NCBI GenBank assembly: GCA_017935745.1
Contig: JAGBGX010000010.1
Coordinates: 1-64,000, forward strand
Reading direction: 5' to 3'
DNA: 64,000 nt
Origin: Treponema sp.
GTDB taxonomy: Bacteria > Spirochaetota > Spirochaetia > Treponematales > Treponemataceae
Below the pieces are notes generated by a model. The model worked only from the letters and a program-made list of their open reading frames with translations, searched no databases and was not told the origin of the DNA. Both the position numbers and the translations under genes were made by a program. Of this stretch, positions 34,792 to 43,050 are shown piece by piece. Numbering within the stretch: position 1 is the first letter of the stretch; every line of letters starts with the position of its first letter.

Positions 34792-36036
34792 ATGGCTGAT
34801 GTTGCTGCATTCAATCTGAAAAAAACACTGAAGAATAATACGATGATTTTTATTCTTATCGCTGTAATGCTTTTTTTCCAGGTGCTGATTGTCGGATTTG
34901 GAAAAGGCTCTCTGTTTGCGCCTTCCAACATTACAAACATCATAAACCAGAACGCATATGTCGTCATTCTTGCAACGGGCATGCTTCTGTGCATTCTGAC
35001 CGGCGGAAACATTGACTTGAGCGTCGGTTCCATAGTCTGTCTTGTGGGCGCAATCGCCGGCATTCTGCTTGTGCATCTGAGCCTTCCTGTGGGAGTTGCG
35101 GTTGTTGTCTGCCTCATTGCCGGAATTGTAATCGGGGCATGGCACGGATTTTTCATTGCGTTCGTTCATATTCCGCCGTTTATCTGCACGCTTTCGGGAA
35201 TGCTGCTGTGGCGCGGTGTTGCGCTGCTTTTCCTGAAGGGAAATACAATCGGTCCGTTTCCGCAGAACTACATGAATATCTTTTCAAGCTTTATTCCCGG
35301 ATCCTATATGCCTGATATTTCCGGCATTGAAGATGATGCGGCTTACTTTGCGGCGGAAGCGTCCCAGGCAAGGTTTATTTTCACTGTCACGCTTGTTGTT
35401 GCGCTGCTGTGCGTTGCAGTCATTGTTGCAGGAAACATTTTTACCCGCGTTGCAAAAATCCGCAAGGGATACAAGGTTGCTCCGCTCGGAATGTTTGCAG
35501 CAAAGCTTGCTGTTTTGTGCGGCATAACGCTTGCCATTGGAATTCTGCTTGGAATGGACAAGGGAATCCCTTCAGTTCTTATTCCGGTTGCTGTTGTTGT
35601 GCTTGTGTATGCATATTACACGCAGAACACTGTTCCGGGCCGGTATCTGTATGCTATTGGCGGAAATGAAAAGGCTGCCCGCCTTTCAGGAGTGAATACG
35701 GAGCATGTCATGTTCTTTGCGTATACGAACATGGGATTCCTTTCCGGGCTGGCGGCGCTTGTCTGTGCTGCAAGATTCAATTCTGCCGCTCCGACTGCCG
35801 GGCAAAACTACGAAATGGACGCAATCGCTTCGTGCTTTATCGGCGGCGCTTCCGCATACGGAGGAACAGGAACTATCGGCGGTGCGGTCATCGGTGCTGT
35901 CTTTATGGGAATTCTGAATAACGGCATGTCCATACTCGGTGTTGACGCTAACTGGCAGCGCGCGGTAAAAGGACTTGTTCTGCTGCTTGCAGTCATTTTT
36001 GATGTTGTTTCAAAAAAGCGGAGAAGCACAAAGTAA
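34792..36036 (+). CDS. gguB: Multiple-sugar ABC transporter permease (GguB/MmsB)
   Basis: A 414-residue polytopic permease of the BPD_transp_2 family, longer than RbsC-type proteins, as is usual for XylH/GguB/MmsB. Motifs: LTGGNIDLSVGSIVCLVGAIAGILL near residue 70, HIPPFICTLSGMLLWRGVALL, GRYLYAIGGNEKAARLSGVN, and the terminal FIGGASAYGGTGTIGGAVIGAVFMGILNNGMSILG. GGGAG lies 5 nt before ATG 34792; ATG 34780 is too close to use that site. It closes the chvE-gguAB unit. Confidence 0.88.
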   Translation: MADVAAFNLKKTLKNNTMIFILIAVMLFFQVLIVGFGKGSLFAPSNITNIINQNAYVVILATGMLLCILTGGNIDLSVGSIVCLVGAIAGILLVHLSLPVGVAVVVCLIAGIVIGAWHGFFIAFVHIPPFICTLSGMLLWRGVALLFLKGNTIGPFPQNYMNIFSSFIPGSYMPDISGIEDDAAYFAAEASQARFIFTVTLVVALLCVAVIVAGNIFTRVAKIRKGYKVAPLGMFAAKLAVLCGITLAIGILLGMDKGIPSVLIPVAVVVLVYAYYTQNTVPGRYLYAIGGNEKAARLSGVNTEHVMFFAYTNMGFLSGLAALVCAARFNSAAPTAGQNYEMDAIASCFIGGASAYGGTGTIGGAVIGAVFMGILNNGMSILGVDANWQRAVKGLVLLLAVIFDVVSKKRRSTK

Positions 36037-36402
36037 CAGCGGCTTGCTTGTAAAAAGCGGGGCGGCATGGTATACTCCCCGCATGAACTGGAGCCATTCA
36101 GCCTGCGTATTCGCCCGCTCCGTTGCTGTAAAACGCACGGGGTACGGCGAAATCCCTATTTCACATACAGAAGGACGCACAAGGCGGACAAAGTGCGATT
36201 CATCGGGGAAAACTTCAAAGACACTCAGAACAGGTCGCTTCGGCAAGGTGCTTTCGGTGTCCGCGGGAGCATAATCACGAAGAGTCCGTCAGTATAATAC
36301 CGGGCACTCCGAGGCTGTGCTCTTTCTGTTGGAATGAAGCTCCTGTATGCACTGTAAAGCGCAGTAGTTTGCAGAATATATAATAAAACCAGAAGATATG
36401 GT
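36037..36402. other. Unassigned GC-richer intergenic stretch
   Basis: 366 bp after gguB. GCGGGG (about 36056-36061) and CCCCGC (about 36076-36081) can form a hairpin that may end the transporter transcript. The rest is open in several frames on both strands (products of 76-108 residues), but none has a good ribosome-binding site, and no frame stands out. It could be a degenerate gene remnant or dispersed non-coding element. I see no promoter of quality for the downstream gene. Confidence 0.35.
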
Positions 36403-37230
36403 ATGAAAACAAAACTAACCATGATTACGCTTGCGATTTTTCTGTGTGCAGGTGCGTTCGCCCAGGAAGCCCACACGCGCGGTAACGGCGCAAAGGCTGA
36501 CACAGCCGGCATGGTGTATGTGGAAGGCGGCACGTTCCAGATGGGCAGCACTACGGGAGAATATGATAATGAACGGCCGGTGCACGGGGTAACGGTCGGA
36601 AGCTTTTACATCGGGAAGTACGAGGTTACCCAGGCAGAATATCAGGTGGTGATGGGCGAAAATCCGAGTTGCTTCAAGGGCGACCGGCGGCCTGTGGAAT
36701 GCGTTTCCTGGTATTCCGCTGTGGAGTACTGCAATCGGCGGAGCCGTGCGGAAGGGCTCACGCCCTGCTACCGGGGCAGCGGAGATGACATAACGTGCGA
36801 CTGGAGCGCGGACGGCTACCGGCTCCCCACCGAGGCAGAATGGGAGTACGCCGCCACAGCGGGCGGCACGGCGGATTCCACCGAACTATACAGCGGCGGA
36901 AGCAACATTGACGATGTGGCATGGTACGGCAGAAACAGCGGAAGTCAGACACATGACGTAGGCACAAAGGCTCCCAACGCGCTCGGCATATACGACATGA
37001 GCGGCAACGTGTGGGAATGGTGCTGGGACTGGTATGACAAGGGCTACTATAGCCGTGGCTCGGCACAGAATCCGACAGGTCCTGCCTCTGGCTCGCGCCG
37101 GATTGAGCGTGGCGGTAGTTTGGACTTCAACGCTGGTTACTGTCGATGCGCGTATCGGGACAGCGACTTGCCTGGCAATGGCTACGGCGACATGGGCTTT
37201 CGTGTTGTGCGTTCCGGCGGGGCGCGGTGA
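36403..37230 (+). CDS. Exported SUMF1/FGE-domain (C-type-lectin-fold) protein with DGR-like C-terminus
   Basis: A 275-residue secreted protein: signal peptide MKTKLTMITLAIFLCAGAFA, then an FGE-sulfatase/SUMF1 domain (MVYVEGGTFQMGS, PVHGVTVGSFYIGKYEVTQAEY, RLPTEAEWEYAA, GIYDMSGNVWEWCWDWYDKG). The last 45 residues follow RGGS...CR...R...P...GFRVVRS, the layout of variable regions in treponemal diversity-generating retroelement targets such as TvpA. Codons at the exposed positions are mostly NNC (gac, ttc, aac, tac, tgc, agc, ggc), as expected from adenine mutagenesis of AAC codons. No reverse transcriptase or template repeat lies in the window, so any retroelement would act from elsewhere. Alternatively it is one of many ordinary FGE-like paralogues. 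Base composition is more GC-rich than the neighbours. Confidence 0.8.
   Translation: MKTKLTMITLAIFLCAGAFAQEAHTRGNGAKADTAGMVYVEGGTFQMGSTTGEYDNERPVHGVTVGSFYIGKYEVTQAEYQVVMGENPSCFKGDRRPVECVSWYSAVEYCNRRSRAEGLTPCYRGSGDDITCDWSADGYRLPTEAEWEYAATAGGTADSTELYSGGSNIDDVAWYGRNSGSQTHDVGTKAPNALGIYDMSGNVWEWCWDWYDKGYYSRGSAQNPTGPASGSRRIERGGSLDFNAGYCRCAYRDSDLPGNGYGDMGFRVVRSGGAR
37117..37215 (+). other. Candidate DGR variable region
   Basis: The segment coding for the last part of the FGE-like fold. The codons after the RGGS motif are dominated by NNC triplets at positions that are usually variable, separated by invariant codons (tgt cga, cgg, cct, ggc ttt cgt gtt gtg cgt). This is suggestive of adenine-directed sequence variation but unproven without a template repeat. 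Confidence 0.4.
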
Positions 37231-37249
37231 GGCAACGGCGGCAACCCGT

Positions 37250-38263
37250 TCAGACCTGCACATATTCAGCGCAAAACAGTCCTTTTTTTATGACGATGGA
37301 ATAGATGAGCATGCACAGGTACGTTTCTTCCAGTGCGGAGCCTGTTTCCCGGATTGAAATGTCCGTGGCGGAAAGCAGCGCAAGTATTGAATGCACTGCT
37401 CCGGCTGTCCAGGTTTTTGCAGCTTTTGTGTATTTTTCCCTGCTTTTTCTGCTGGAAAATCCGCTTGTCTTCAGCTGAAGATCTGACGGGCTTCCCTGCG
37501 CATGAAGGCTGTGCCAGAGCCTGAGCTGCCTGAAGCTGTACGCAAGCCCGGCAATGAGAGCCGTTCCGCCGGATTCTTTTGTCGCGCGGATTTTCTGGAG
37601 GATTGCAAGCGCATTTTCAAGCCGCTGCAATTCAGTCTTTGTGCAGTCTGCCATGGAATCAAACAGCGTGAATGCGTTTTCTTCTCTGTTGTGCGAAAGA
37701 ATTTTTTCAACATCATCGGCTGAAATGACATGTTCTTTTTCAAAGCAGTAAAAAAAGCGCGAGCATTCGGCCCTGAGCGTTTCAGTATTGTTTTCTGCCA
37801 TTTCCAGAATGCGCGAGACTGCTTCAGAAGAAACGGAAAATCCGTTTTTCCTAAAGAACTGCTCAACCCACTGCGGCTTTTGGTTTTCAAACAGTTCCCA
37901 GAAGATTTTTTTATGGTCTGGAAGGATGGCTGCCTCAATTTTTTTGTCAACTGAATTTTCTTCTGAAGTAAGAACGAGCGTATTTGCGGAGGAAGCTGAC
38001 TTTATCCATGAAACGAGAAGCTCAATGTCGCTCTTGAGCTTTATCTGCTCCGCACTGCGCAGGGTGACAAACAGAGCGGGCGTAAACAGGCTTGCATTTT
38101 GCAGCTGGGAGACAACATCTTCAATCCGCACATCAGAGGCGTAGTATGTGTACTCTTCAGTTCCGCCGCTTTTTTTTCTGGCGGCTTCGCGGATACGGGC
38201 AATGGCTTCGTTTTTTTCCCCGGTTTCCGGGCCGGTGAACAGATATGCTTCAGCTTGAGCCAT
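37250..38263 (-). CDS. holA: DNA polymerase III subunit delta
   Basis: A 337-residue protein matching HolA, the clamp-loader subunit that opens the beta sliding clamp. It starts AYLFTGPETGEKNEAIARIREAARKK and has VVSQLQNASLFTPALFVTLRSAEQIK, the SLF-type motif that contacts the clamp. Also typical are an AENNTETLRAECSRFFYC segment and the C-terminal LRLWHSLHAQG helix bundle. Length fits. It begins 2 nt after the lexA stop, closing the hprK-ptsH-lexA-holA operon. Convergent with the FGE-like gene (19 nt between stops). Confidence 0.85.
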   Translation of the reverse strand: MAQAEAYLFTGPETGEKNEAIARIREAARKKSGGTEEYTYYASDVRIEDVVSQLQNASLFTPALFVTLRSAEQIKLKSDIELLVSWIKSASSANTLVLTSEENSVDKKIEAAILPDHKKIFWELFENQKPQWVEQFFRKNGFSVSSEAVSRILEMAENNTETLRAECSRFFYCFEKEHVISADDVEKILSHNREENAFTLFDSMADCTKTELQRLENALAILQKIRATKESGGTALIAGLAYSFRQLRLWHSLHAQGSPSDLQLKTSGFSSRKSREKYTKAAKTWTAGAVHSILALLSATDISIRETGSALEETYLCMLIYSIVIKKGLFCAEYVQV

Positions 38264-38265
38264 AT

Positions 38266-38877
38266 TCAGTATGTGCGGACAAGTCCTGCCAGTATTCCGG
38301 CAATCTGGGCTTCCCGCGTGTAAATGGGCTGAAAGTCAGGATTTTCGGGCTGAAGCCTGACGCGCTCTTCCTCGCGGTAGAACCGCTTTAAAGTGATTGC
38401 ATTGTCCACCACGGCAACGACAATCTGTCCTTCCGTTGCTATTTCCGCCTGCTCTATGATTGCAAGGTCTCCGTCAAGAATTCCTGCGTTTATCATGCTG
38501 GCTCCGCGGACATGAAGCGCAAAGTATGTTTTTCCCGGGCGGACGAACGGCTCGGCAATTGTTACGTAGCCATCGAGGTTTTCTTCGCACAGCAGCGGCT
38601 TTCCGGCGGCAACAGTTCCAAGCAGAGGAATCTTTGCGGTAAACGTGCGGCTTTCCTTGGAATAGTCATCCTTTAAAACCCGTATTGATCTTGAGCGCTT
38701 CTGGCACTGCGAAAGGTAGCCTTTTTTCTGGCAGGCTGCAATATGATCCTGAACGGCGCGCAGGGAAATTCCAAAGTTGTCTCCGATTTCACGGACAGTC
38801 GGCGGATATCCGTTTTCTTCCGTAAAGGCGGCTATGAATTCAAGGACTTCCTTCTGGCGGTCAGTGAGATTCTTCAT
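38266..38877 (-). CDS. lexA: LexA SOS repressor
   Basis: A 203-residue LexA. The N-terminal winged helix runs MKNLTDRQKEVLEFIAAFTEENGYPPTVREIGDNFGISLRAVQDHI. The self-cleavage bond is Ala91-Gly92 in GTVAAGKP, and the serine/lysine dyad is Ser127 (RGASM) and Lys164 (ITLKRF). All catalytic parts are intact, so it should respond to RecA filaments. The start ATG 38877 has GAGGAA upstream. It is the third gene of an operon with HPr kinase and HPr, an uncommon setting for an SOS regulator. I did not identify a LexA operator near the operon promoter. Confidence 0.95.
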   Translation of the reverse strand: MKNLTDRQKEVLEFIAAFTEENGYPPTVREIGDNFGISLRAVQDHIAACQKKGYLSQCQKRSRSIRVLKDDYSKESRTFTAKIPLLGTVAAGKPLLCEENLDGYVTIAEPFVRPGKTYFALHVRGASMINAGILDGDLAIIEQAEIATEGQIVVAVVDNAITLKRFYREEERVRLQPENPDFQPIYTREAQIAGILAGLVRTY

Positions 38878-38882
38878 GTGTG

Positions 38883-39149
38883 CTATTCCTCTTCAAATTT
38901 TGATTCAAACAGGCTGAAGATTGCGTCAGCGGCTTCCTGTTCGTCTGTTCCTTCTGCCTTGAGGGTCAGCGTTGTGTTGTATCCGGCAGCCATTGTAATG
39001 ACACCCATAATGGACTTTGCGTTTACTGTTGTGGAGTCTTTTTCCAGAGTAATTTCTGAAGAAAATTTGTTTGCCGTCTGAGCGATTAAAGCTGCCGGTC
39101 TCGCGTGAATTCCTGCACGGTTTCTCACCGTAAGTACTTTTTCAGTCAT
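38883..39149 (-). CDS. ptsH: HPr phosphocarrier protein
   Basis: An 88-residue HPr. The active-site histidine is His15 in RNRAGIHARPAA, and the regulatory serine is Ser46 in VNAKSIMGVITMA, so it has both the PEP-dependent and the HPr-kinase sites. An acidic tail (FESKFEEE) closes the protein. Its gene follows hprK directly. No EI, EII or other PTS permease gene is seen in the window, consistent with spirochaetes using HPr mainly as a regulator. GGAAG lies before ATG 39149. Confidence 0.93.
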   Translation of the reverse strand: MTEKVLTVRNRAGIHARPAALIAQTANKFSSEITLEKDSTTVNAKSIMGVITMAAGYNTTLTLKAEGTDEQEAADAIFSLFESKFEEE

Positions 39150-39223
39150 AGTGCACTTCCATTCCTTAAAAATTGTATCATTGCAAACAAAATCTGCAAG
39201 TTATAGCCGATAAGCCGGATTTC

Positions 39224-40213
39224 CTAATAGGAATCATCGCTTCCATAATATGCCTTTTGAGCTTCGCCTATTTCAATCCAGCGCAAGATGTTCTGATTGA
39301 ATTCCTTTGCTGAATAGTATCCCATCTTTTTCAGACGTTCATTCATTGCAGTTGCTTCAATTATAATAGGAAGATTCCGCCCCGGCTTTACTGGAATTTC
39401 AATGAGCGGGAGCTTTACGCCCAGAAGCTCCATGTGTGCATCGCCTGTCCCTGTCCTGTCGTACACTTTTGTCTGGTTCCACGGCTCAAGCTTTATGACA
39501 ATCTGAATTTCTTTTTGCTCCCGGATTGCTCCCACGCCGTACAGCTGTGCAATATTGATGATTCCGATGCCTCTGATTTCCATGTGATGGCTTATGATTT
39601 TGTTTGCGCCCTTTCCAAGAATCGAATTTCCGTTTACACAGAGAATTTTTACAATGTCGTCCGCAACAAGGCGGTGGCCGCGCTCCACAAGCTCCAGCGC
39701 AGTCTCGCTTTTTCCAACGCCGCTTTCCCCGGTGAGCAGAATTCCAACGCCGTATACTTCAACCAGAACGCCGTGCATGGTTTGTGTCGGGGCGAACAGA
39801 TTGGAAAAAACGCGCAAAAGACGCTGCAAAAAATCAGATGAAACCAAGTCGGTCTGGAGAACTGCGCATCCTGACTGTTCTGCCAGGGAAAGGAACAGTT
39901 CAGAAGGCTGAAAGCTGTGGCTGAATACAACGCACGGAATCTCGTAGGAAAAAAACTGCTTTATCAGGCTGTAATTTCCTTCCTGCTCCAGTTTCTGGAG
40001 AAATGCGTATTCCCCGCGGCCGAACAGCTGCACGCGCTCGTATGCAAATGATTCGTAAAACCCTGAAAGCGCAAGTCCCGGCCTGTTTATGTCGGAAACA
40101 GTGATTTCCCTTGAAAGGCCTCTTCTTCCTGCAATGCAGCGGACACTTAGAGAATCGTGTCCCTTTAAATCCAAATCAAGAAGATCCAGAACGGTAATCC
40201 TTTCATCCGACAT
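39224..40213 (-). CDS. hprK: HPr kinase/phosphorylase
   Basis: A 329-residue bifunctional enzyme that phosphorylates and dephosphorylates HPr on Ser46. Walker A is TGESGVGKS (residues 161-169), followed by the catalytic-histidine region ELVERGHRLVADDIV and the HprK signature EIRGIGIINIAQLYGVGAI. The N-terminal domain (residues 1-130) is the usual HPrK accessory domain. It opens the operon hprK-ptsH-lexA-holA. The ATG at 40213 has no ribosome-binding site and starts about 7 nt after a good -10 box, suggesting a leaderless message. Confidence 0.95.
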   Translation of the reverse strand: MSDERITVLDLLDLDLKGHDSLSVRCIAGRRGLSREITVSDINRPGLALSGFYESFAYERVQLFGRGEYAFLQKLEQEGNYSLIKQFFSYEIPCVVFSHSFQPSELFLSLAEQSGCAVLQTDLVSSDFLQRLLRVFSNLFAPTQTMHGVLVEVYGVGILLTGESGVGKSETALELVERGHRLVADDIVKILCVNGNSILGKGANKIISHHMEIRGIGIINIAQLYGVGAIREQKEIQIVIKLEPWNQTKVYDRTGTGDAHMELLGVKLPLIEIPVKPGRNLPIIIEATAMNERLKKMGYYSAKEFNQNILRWIEIGEAQKAYYGSDDSY

Positions 40214-40219
40214 ATATAT

Positions 40220-40248
40220 AGTATACAGCTATGAATGAACAAACTCAA
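40220..40248 (-). promoter_or_regulatory. hprK promoter, predicted to give a leaderless mRNA
   Basis: On the minus strand TTGAGT (40248-40243), 17-bp spacer, TATACT (40225-40220). The expected start site is at about 40213-40214, at the A of the hprK ATG. No Shine-Dalgarno sequence lies between promoter and ATG. Confidence 0.6.
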
Positions 40249-40342
40249 TATGAAATGAAAAATATTTGCATCAAAAAACAAAAAAGCCGCGCCGAAAATA
40301 TAAAAAAGGCTGTCCGCGGAGCATCTTTTTGGGGAGAGATTT

Positions 40343-40660
40343 GTGACAATTTGTGATTCATTTTTTCAGGAAAAGCCTGTGTCTTCAAAATACTGGAGCG
40401 CAAAGAAAGAATTTTACGGAAAGATGCAGAGCCATCAGGAAGCGGACTTTTTTGTGCGTGATGAAAAGTGGATGTTTGAAAATGTCCACAGGCTGAAAAT
40501 GAGCGGCGCGTCCAGAAGGAATTCTGACGAAACTGCGCTTCAGGAATGCGCGGTTTTTGAGCGCAAGCGGATTGCCCGGAATGCGTTTGCCTACGGACTG
40601 AATCTTTTTGATGTGAAAACGCTGTTTGAGCTTACTGACGAGCAGCTGGCGGAGCTTTGA
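40343..40660 (+). CDS. Hypothetical protein, 105 residues
   Basis: A small charged protein that I do not recognise: no signal peptide, no membrane helix, rich in Lys/Arg/Glu and aromatic residues (KYWSAKKEFYGKMQSHQEADFFVRDEKWMFENVHRLKM), ending in a helix (FDVKTLFELTDEQLAEL). It uses a GTG start at 40343 with GGGGAG 6-7 nt upstream. It ends one base before the ATG of the methyltransferase gene, and that gene's ribosome-binding site lies inside this one, so the two are coupled. It may be a partner of the methyltransferase (inference). Confidence 0.6.
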   Translation: MTICDSFFQEKPVSSKYWSAKKEFYGKMQSHQEADFFVRDEKWMFENVHRLKMSGASRRNSDETALQECAVFERKRIARNAFAYGLNLFDVKTLFELTDEQLAEL

Positions 40661-40661
40661 A

Positions 40662-41417
40662 ATGGGCGGCAAAAAAGAATGGTTTGAAGACGAGCAGTTC
40701 TGGCTGAACTATGCTCCCGTCATGTTTGATGAACAGCAGTGGGCGCAGGCCCGGGGAATTGCACAGCAGGTTTTTCAGATTGCAGGCCTGAAAAAAGGAA
40801 ATGCAGTTCTTGACGCCTGCTGCGGCCCTGGAAGAATCAGCGTGGAGCTGGCTTTGCTCGGACTGAATGTTACAGGCGTTGACATAACGCAGCCGTTTCT
40901 GGATGCAGCCCGCGAAACAGCGGAAGCGGAGTCAGTTGAAATTGAGCTTTTGAATCAGGACATGAGGCAGTTTTCCAGCCGGAAGAAATTTGACGCGGCA
41001 GTCAACATATACAATTCATTCGGATACTGTGACTCGATTGAAGACGATATGAAAATTCTCAAGCATATCTGCGCAAGCCTCAGAAAAAACGGAACATTTG
41101 TCCTTGAATGCATCAGCCGGGAAATTGCCGTTCAGAGCTTTACCGAGGGAGAATGGTTTGAGCGGGCGGGCATGACAGTTCTCACTGAATTCAGCGTGTG
41201 CGGCGCATGGGAAGGCCTGAATTCAAAATGGATTCTGATTGACAAGAACGGAAAGCGGATTTCGCATGAGTTTGTGCAGCGGCTGTATTCCGCGGCGGAG
41301 CTTCGGGACCGCATGGTGAGCCAGTGCGGATTTTCTTCTGCGCATGTTTTCGGCGGATTTTACGGCGAGCCTTACGATCAGAACGCAAAAACAATGGTTA
41401 TTGCCGCAAAAAAATAG
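40662..41417 (+). CDS. SAM-dependent methyltransferase, class I
   Basis: A 251-residue Rossmann-fold methyltransferase. Motif I is VLDACCGPGRISVELALLG (about residues 49-67), the acidic residue after strand 2 is in VTGVDITQPFLDAA, and motif II-like LLNQDMRQF follows. The C-terminal part has aromatic residues and a VFGGFYGEPYD stretch common in the ubiE/methyltransf_25 group. The acceptor is unknown. The start ATG 40662 has GGAG about 8 nt upstream; a longer frame from 40626 overlaps the previous gene and is rejected. Confidence 0.82.
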   Translation: MGGKKEWFEDEQFWLNYAPVMFDEQQWAQARGIAQQVFQIAGLKKGNAVLDACCGPGRISVELALLGLNVTGVDITQPFLDAARETAEAESVEIELLNQDMRQFSSRKKFDAAVNIYNSFGYCDSIEDDMKILKHICASLRKNGTFVLECISREIAVQSFTEGEWFERAGMTVLTEFSVCGAWEGLNSKWILIDKNGKRISHEFVQRLYSAAELRDRMVSQCGFSSAHVFGGFYGEPYDQNAKTMVIAAKK

Positions 41418-41484
41418 ATGTCATTCTGCTTGCCATGCTGATTTTGTTTTTTTTCAGTTAGTACTGGTATGGAGGTCTGGCTGA

Positions 41485-43050
41485 ATGGAACAGGAGCATT
41501 CTGAAGAAATGATGATGTCAGAAACCGTGACGGCAGAAAGCGGAATTTCAGAAAGCGATGATGACGTTTTGGCTGCTGCGAAAAAAGCTTTTGGAATTTC
41601 ATATTTTTTCCCATGGCAGAGAATTGTCATTGCAAACATTCTTGACTCAGTGCTGATAAAAAAGGAGTCTGTTGCAGAGCAGGATGACCGCCTTTTTAAT
41701 GGAAGGCAGATTGTGCTTCTTCCGACGGGAGCCGGAAAGTCGCTTTGCTTTTTAACGCCCGCGCTTCTTTTAAAAGGCCCGACACTTGTGCTGTATCCGC
41801 TTCTGGCGCTGATGTCAGATCAAAAGCGAAGAATGGATGAAGGCGGAATTTCCTGTGCGGTTTTCAAGGGCGGGCAGACGGATATTGAGCGCGAGGAAAA
41901 TTTCCAGAAAATCAGGAATGGAGCAAAAATCATTCTTACGAATCCAGAGTCTCTTCAAAGCCAGAGCCTCGTTGACCGTCTCTGCGGCTGCGGAATTCTT
42001 CATATTGCAATTGACGAAGCGCACTGTGTAAGCGAGTGGGGAGATTCGTTCAGGCCTGCGTATCTGATTCTGGGCAAAATAATACAGAAAATAAATCCTC
42101 CGGCTGTCACTGCGTTCACTGCAACTGCTTCTCCTGAAGTGCTTGACAGGGTTTCCCAGGTTCTGTTCGGCGGGGAAGCGCGGATTGTACGGAGCGCCGG
42201 AGACAGGCCGAATATCCATTATAAAGTCATTAACACGTATGCAAAAAAGCGGACTGCGTTTCTGCTTGCCCTCACGGAAAGAAAGCCGCTTATCATTTTC
42301 TGCGGAACGCGCGCAAAGGCTGAAGACATGGCACGGGAGCTTTCGTTTTTCTGCGGAAGGGACAAGGTGCGGTTTTATCATGCCGGAATGGAGCGCAATG
42401 AAAAAGATGAAGTTGAAAAATGGTTTTATCCAAAGACAGATGCCATTCTCTGCTGCACGTGCGCTTTCGGGATGGGTGTGGACAAAAAAGATATCAGGAC
42501 AGTTATCCATCTTGAGCCGAGTCCGACTGCGGAATCGTATGTTCAGGAAGCAGGCCGGGGCGGACGGGATGGGAATGACGCTGATGCTATTTTGCTTTGG
42601 AGCTATAACGACAGCGTGAAGGCGGACGCAATTCCTGACAGCAGCCGAAAAAAAAGCATTCAAAAATTTGCGGAAAGCACAACGTGCCGGAGACAGGTGC
42701 TTTTGGATGCCTTGGGTGAAAGCAAAGAAGAACGTCCTGCATGCGATGGCTGTGACATCTGTGAGCGGGGAGCGGCCGCCGGATTTGCGGAAGACGCGCA
42801 GATTGTTTTCAGCATTGTGAAAAAATTTCCGAATCATTTCACTCAGGAAGAACTGAGCAGAAAATCCGCTGAAATCCTTAACAGAAGGGCGCTGCAAAAA
42901 TCAGGCGTGAATGTGTATGAGCACAGCGACTCCGAGGAAATTATATCGCAGCTGAAAAAACAGAACTGCATTTATAAAAGAACGTTTCCTTTTTCAGGCC
43001 TTATTGCTCCGGTGAAAAAATCAGCTTTGTTTTTTCGTCAGGGCCGGTGA
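41485..43050 (+). CDS. RecQ-type ATP-dependent DNA helicase
   Basis: A 521-residue superfamily 2 helicase. Visible motifs: GISYFFPWQRIVIANIL (motif 0), LLPTGAGKSLCF (motif I), LTNPES, IDEAHCVSEWG (motif II, DEAH), TAFTATAS (motif III), FYHAGMERNEKDEVEKWF, and the motif V/VI region CAFGMGVDKKDIRTVIH...QEAGRGGRDG. A four-cysteine zinc site (CRRQVLLDALG...CDGCDIC) follows. No HRDC domain is seen and the C-terminus is short, so it is a compact RecQ with probable roles in recombinational repair. The last 50 nt overlap the convergent M16 peptidase gene. Confidence 0.88.
   Translation: MEQEHSEEMMMSETVTAESGISESDDDVLAAAKKAFGISYFFPWQRIVIANILDSVLIKKESVAEQDDRLFNGRQIVLLPTGAGKSLCFLTPALLLKGPTLVLYPLLALMSDQKRRMDEGGISCAVFKGGQTDIEREENFQKIRNGAKIILTNPESLQSQSLVDRLCGCGILHIAIDEAHCVSEWGDSFRPAYLILGKIIQKINPPAVTAFTATASPEVLDRVSQVLFGGEARIVRSAGDRPNIHYKVINTYAKKRTAFLLALTERKPLIIFCGTRAKAEDMARELSFFCGRDKVRFYHAGMERNEKDEVEKWFYPKTDAILCCTCAFGMGVDKKDIRTVIHLEPSPTAESYVQEAGRGGRDGNDADAILLWSYNDSVKADAIPDSSRKKSIQKFAESTTCRRQVLLDALGESKEERPACDGCDICERGAAAGFAEDAQIVFSIVKKFPNHFTQEELSRKSAEILNRRALQKSGVNVYEHSDSEEIISQLKKQNCIYKRTFPFSGLIAPVKKSALFFRQGR

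Noticed and set aside
36225-36551. 108-codon minus-strand frame overlapping the FGE-like gene start
   Set aside because: Overlaps the signal-peptide region of a well-supported gene and has no family features.
41815-42897. 360-codon open frame on the minus strand
   Set aside because: It lies entirely antisense to recQ, has no ribosome-binding site or recognisable domain, and reads as Phe/Arg/Ser-rich shadow protein.
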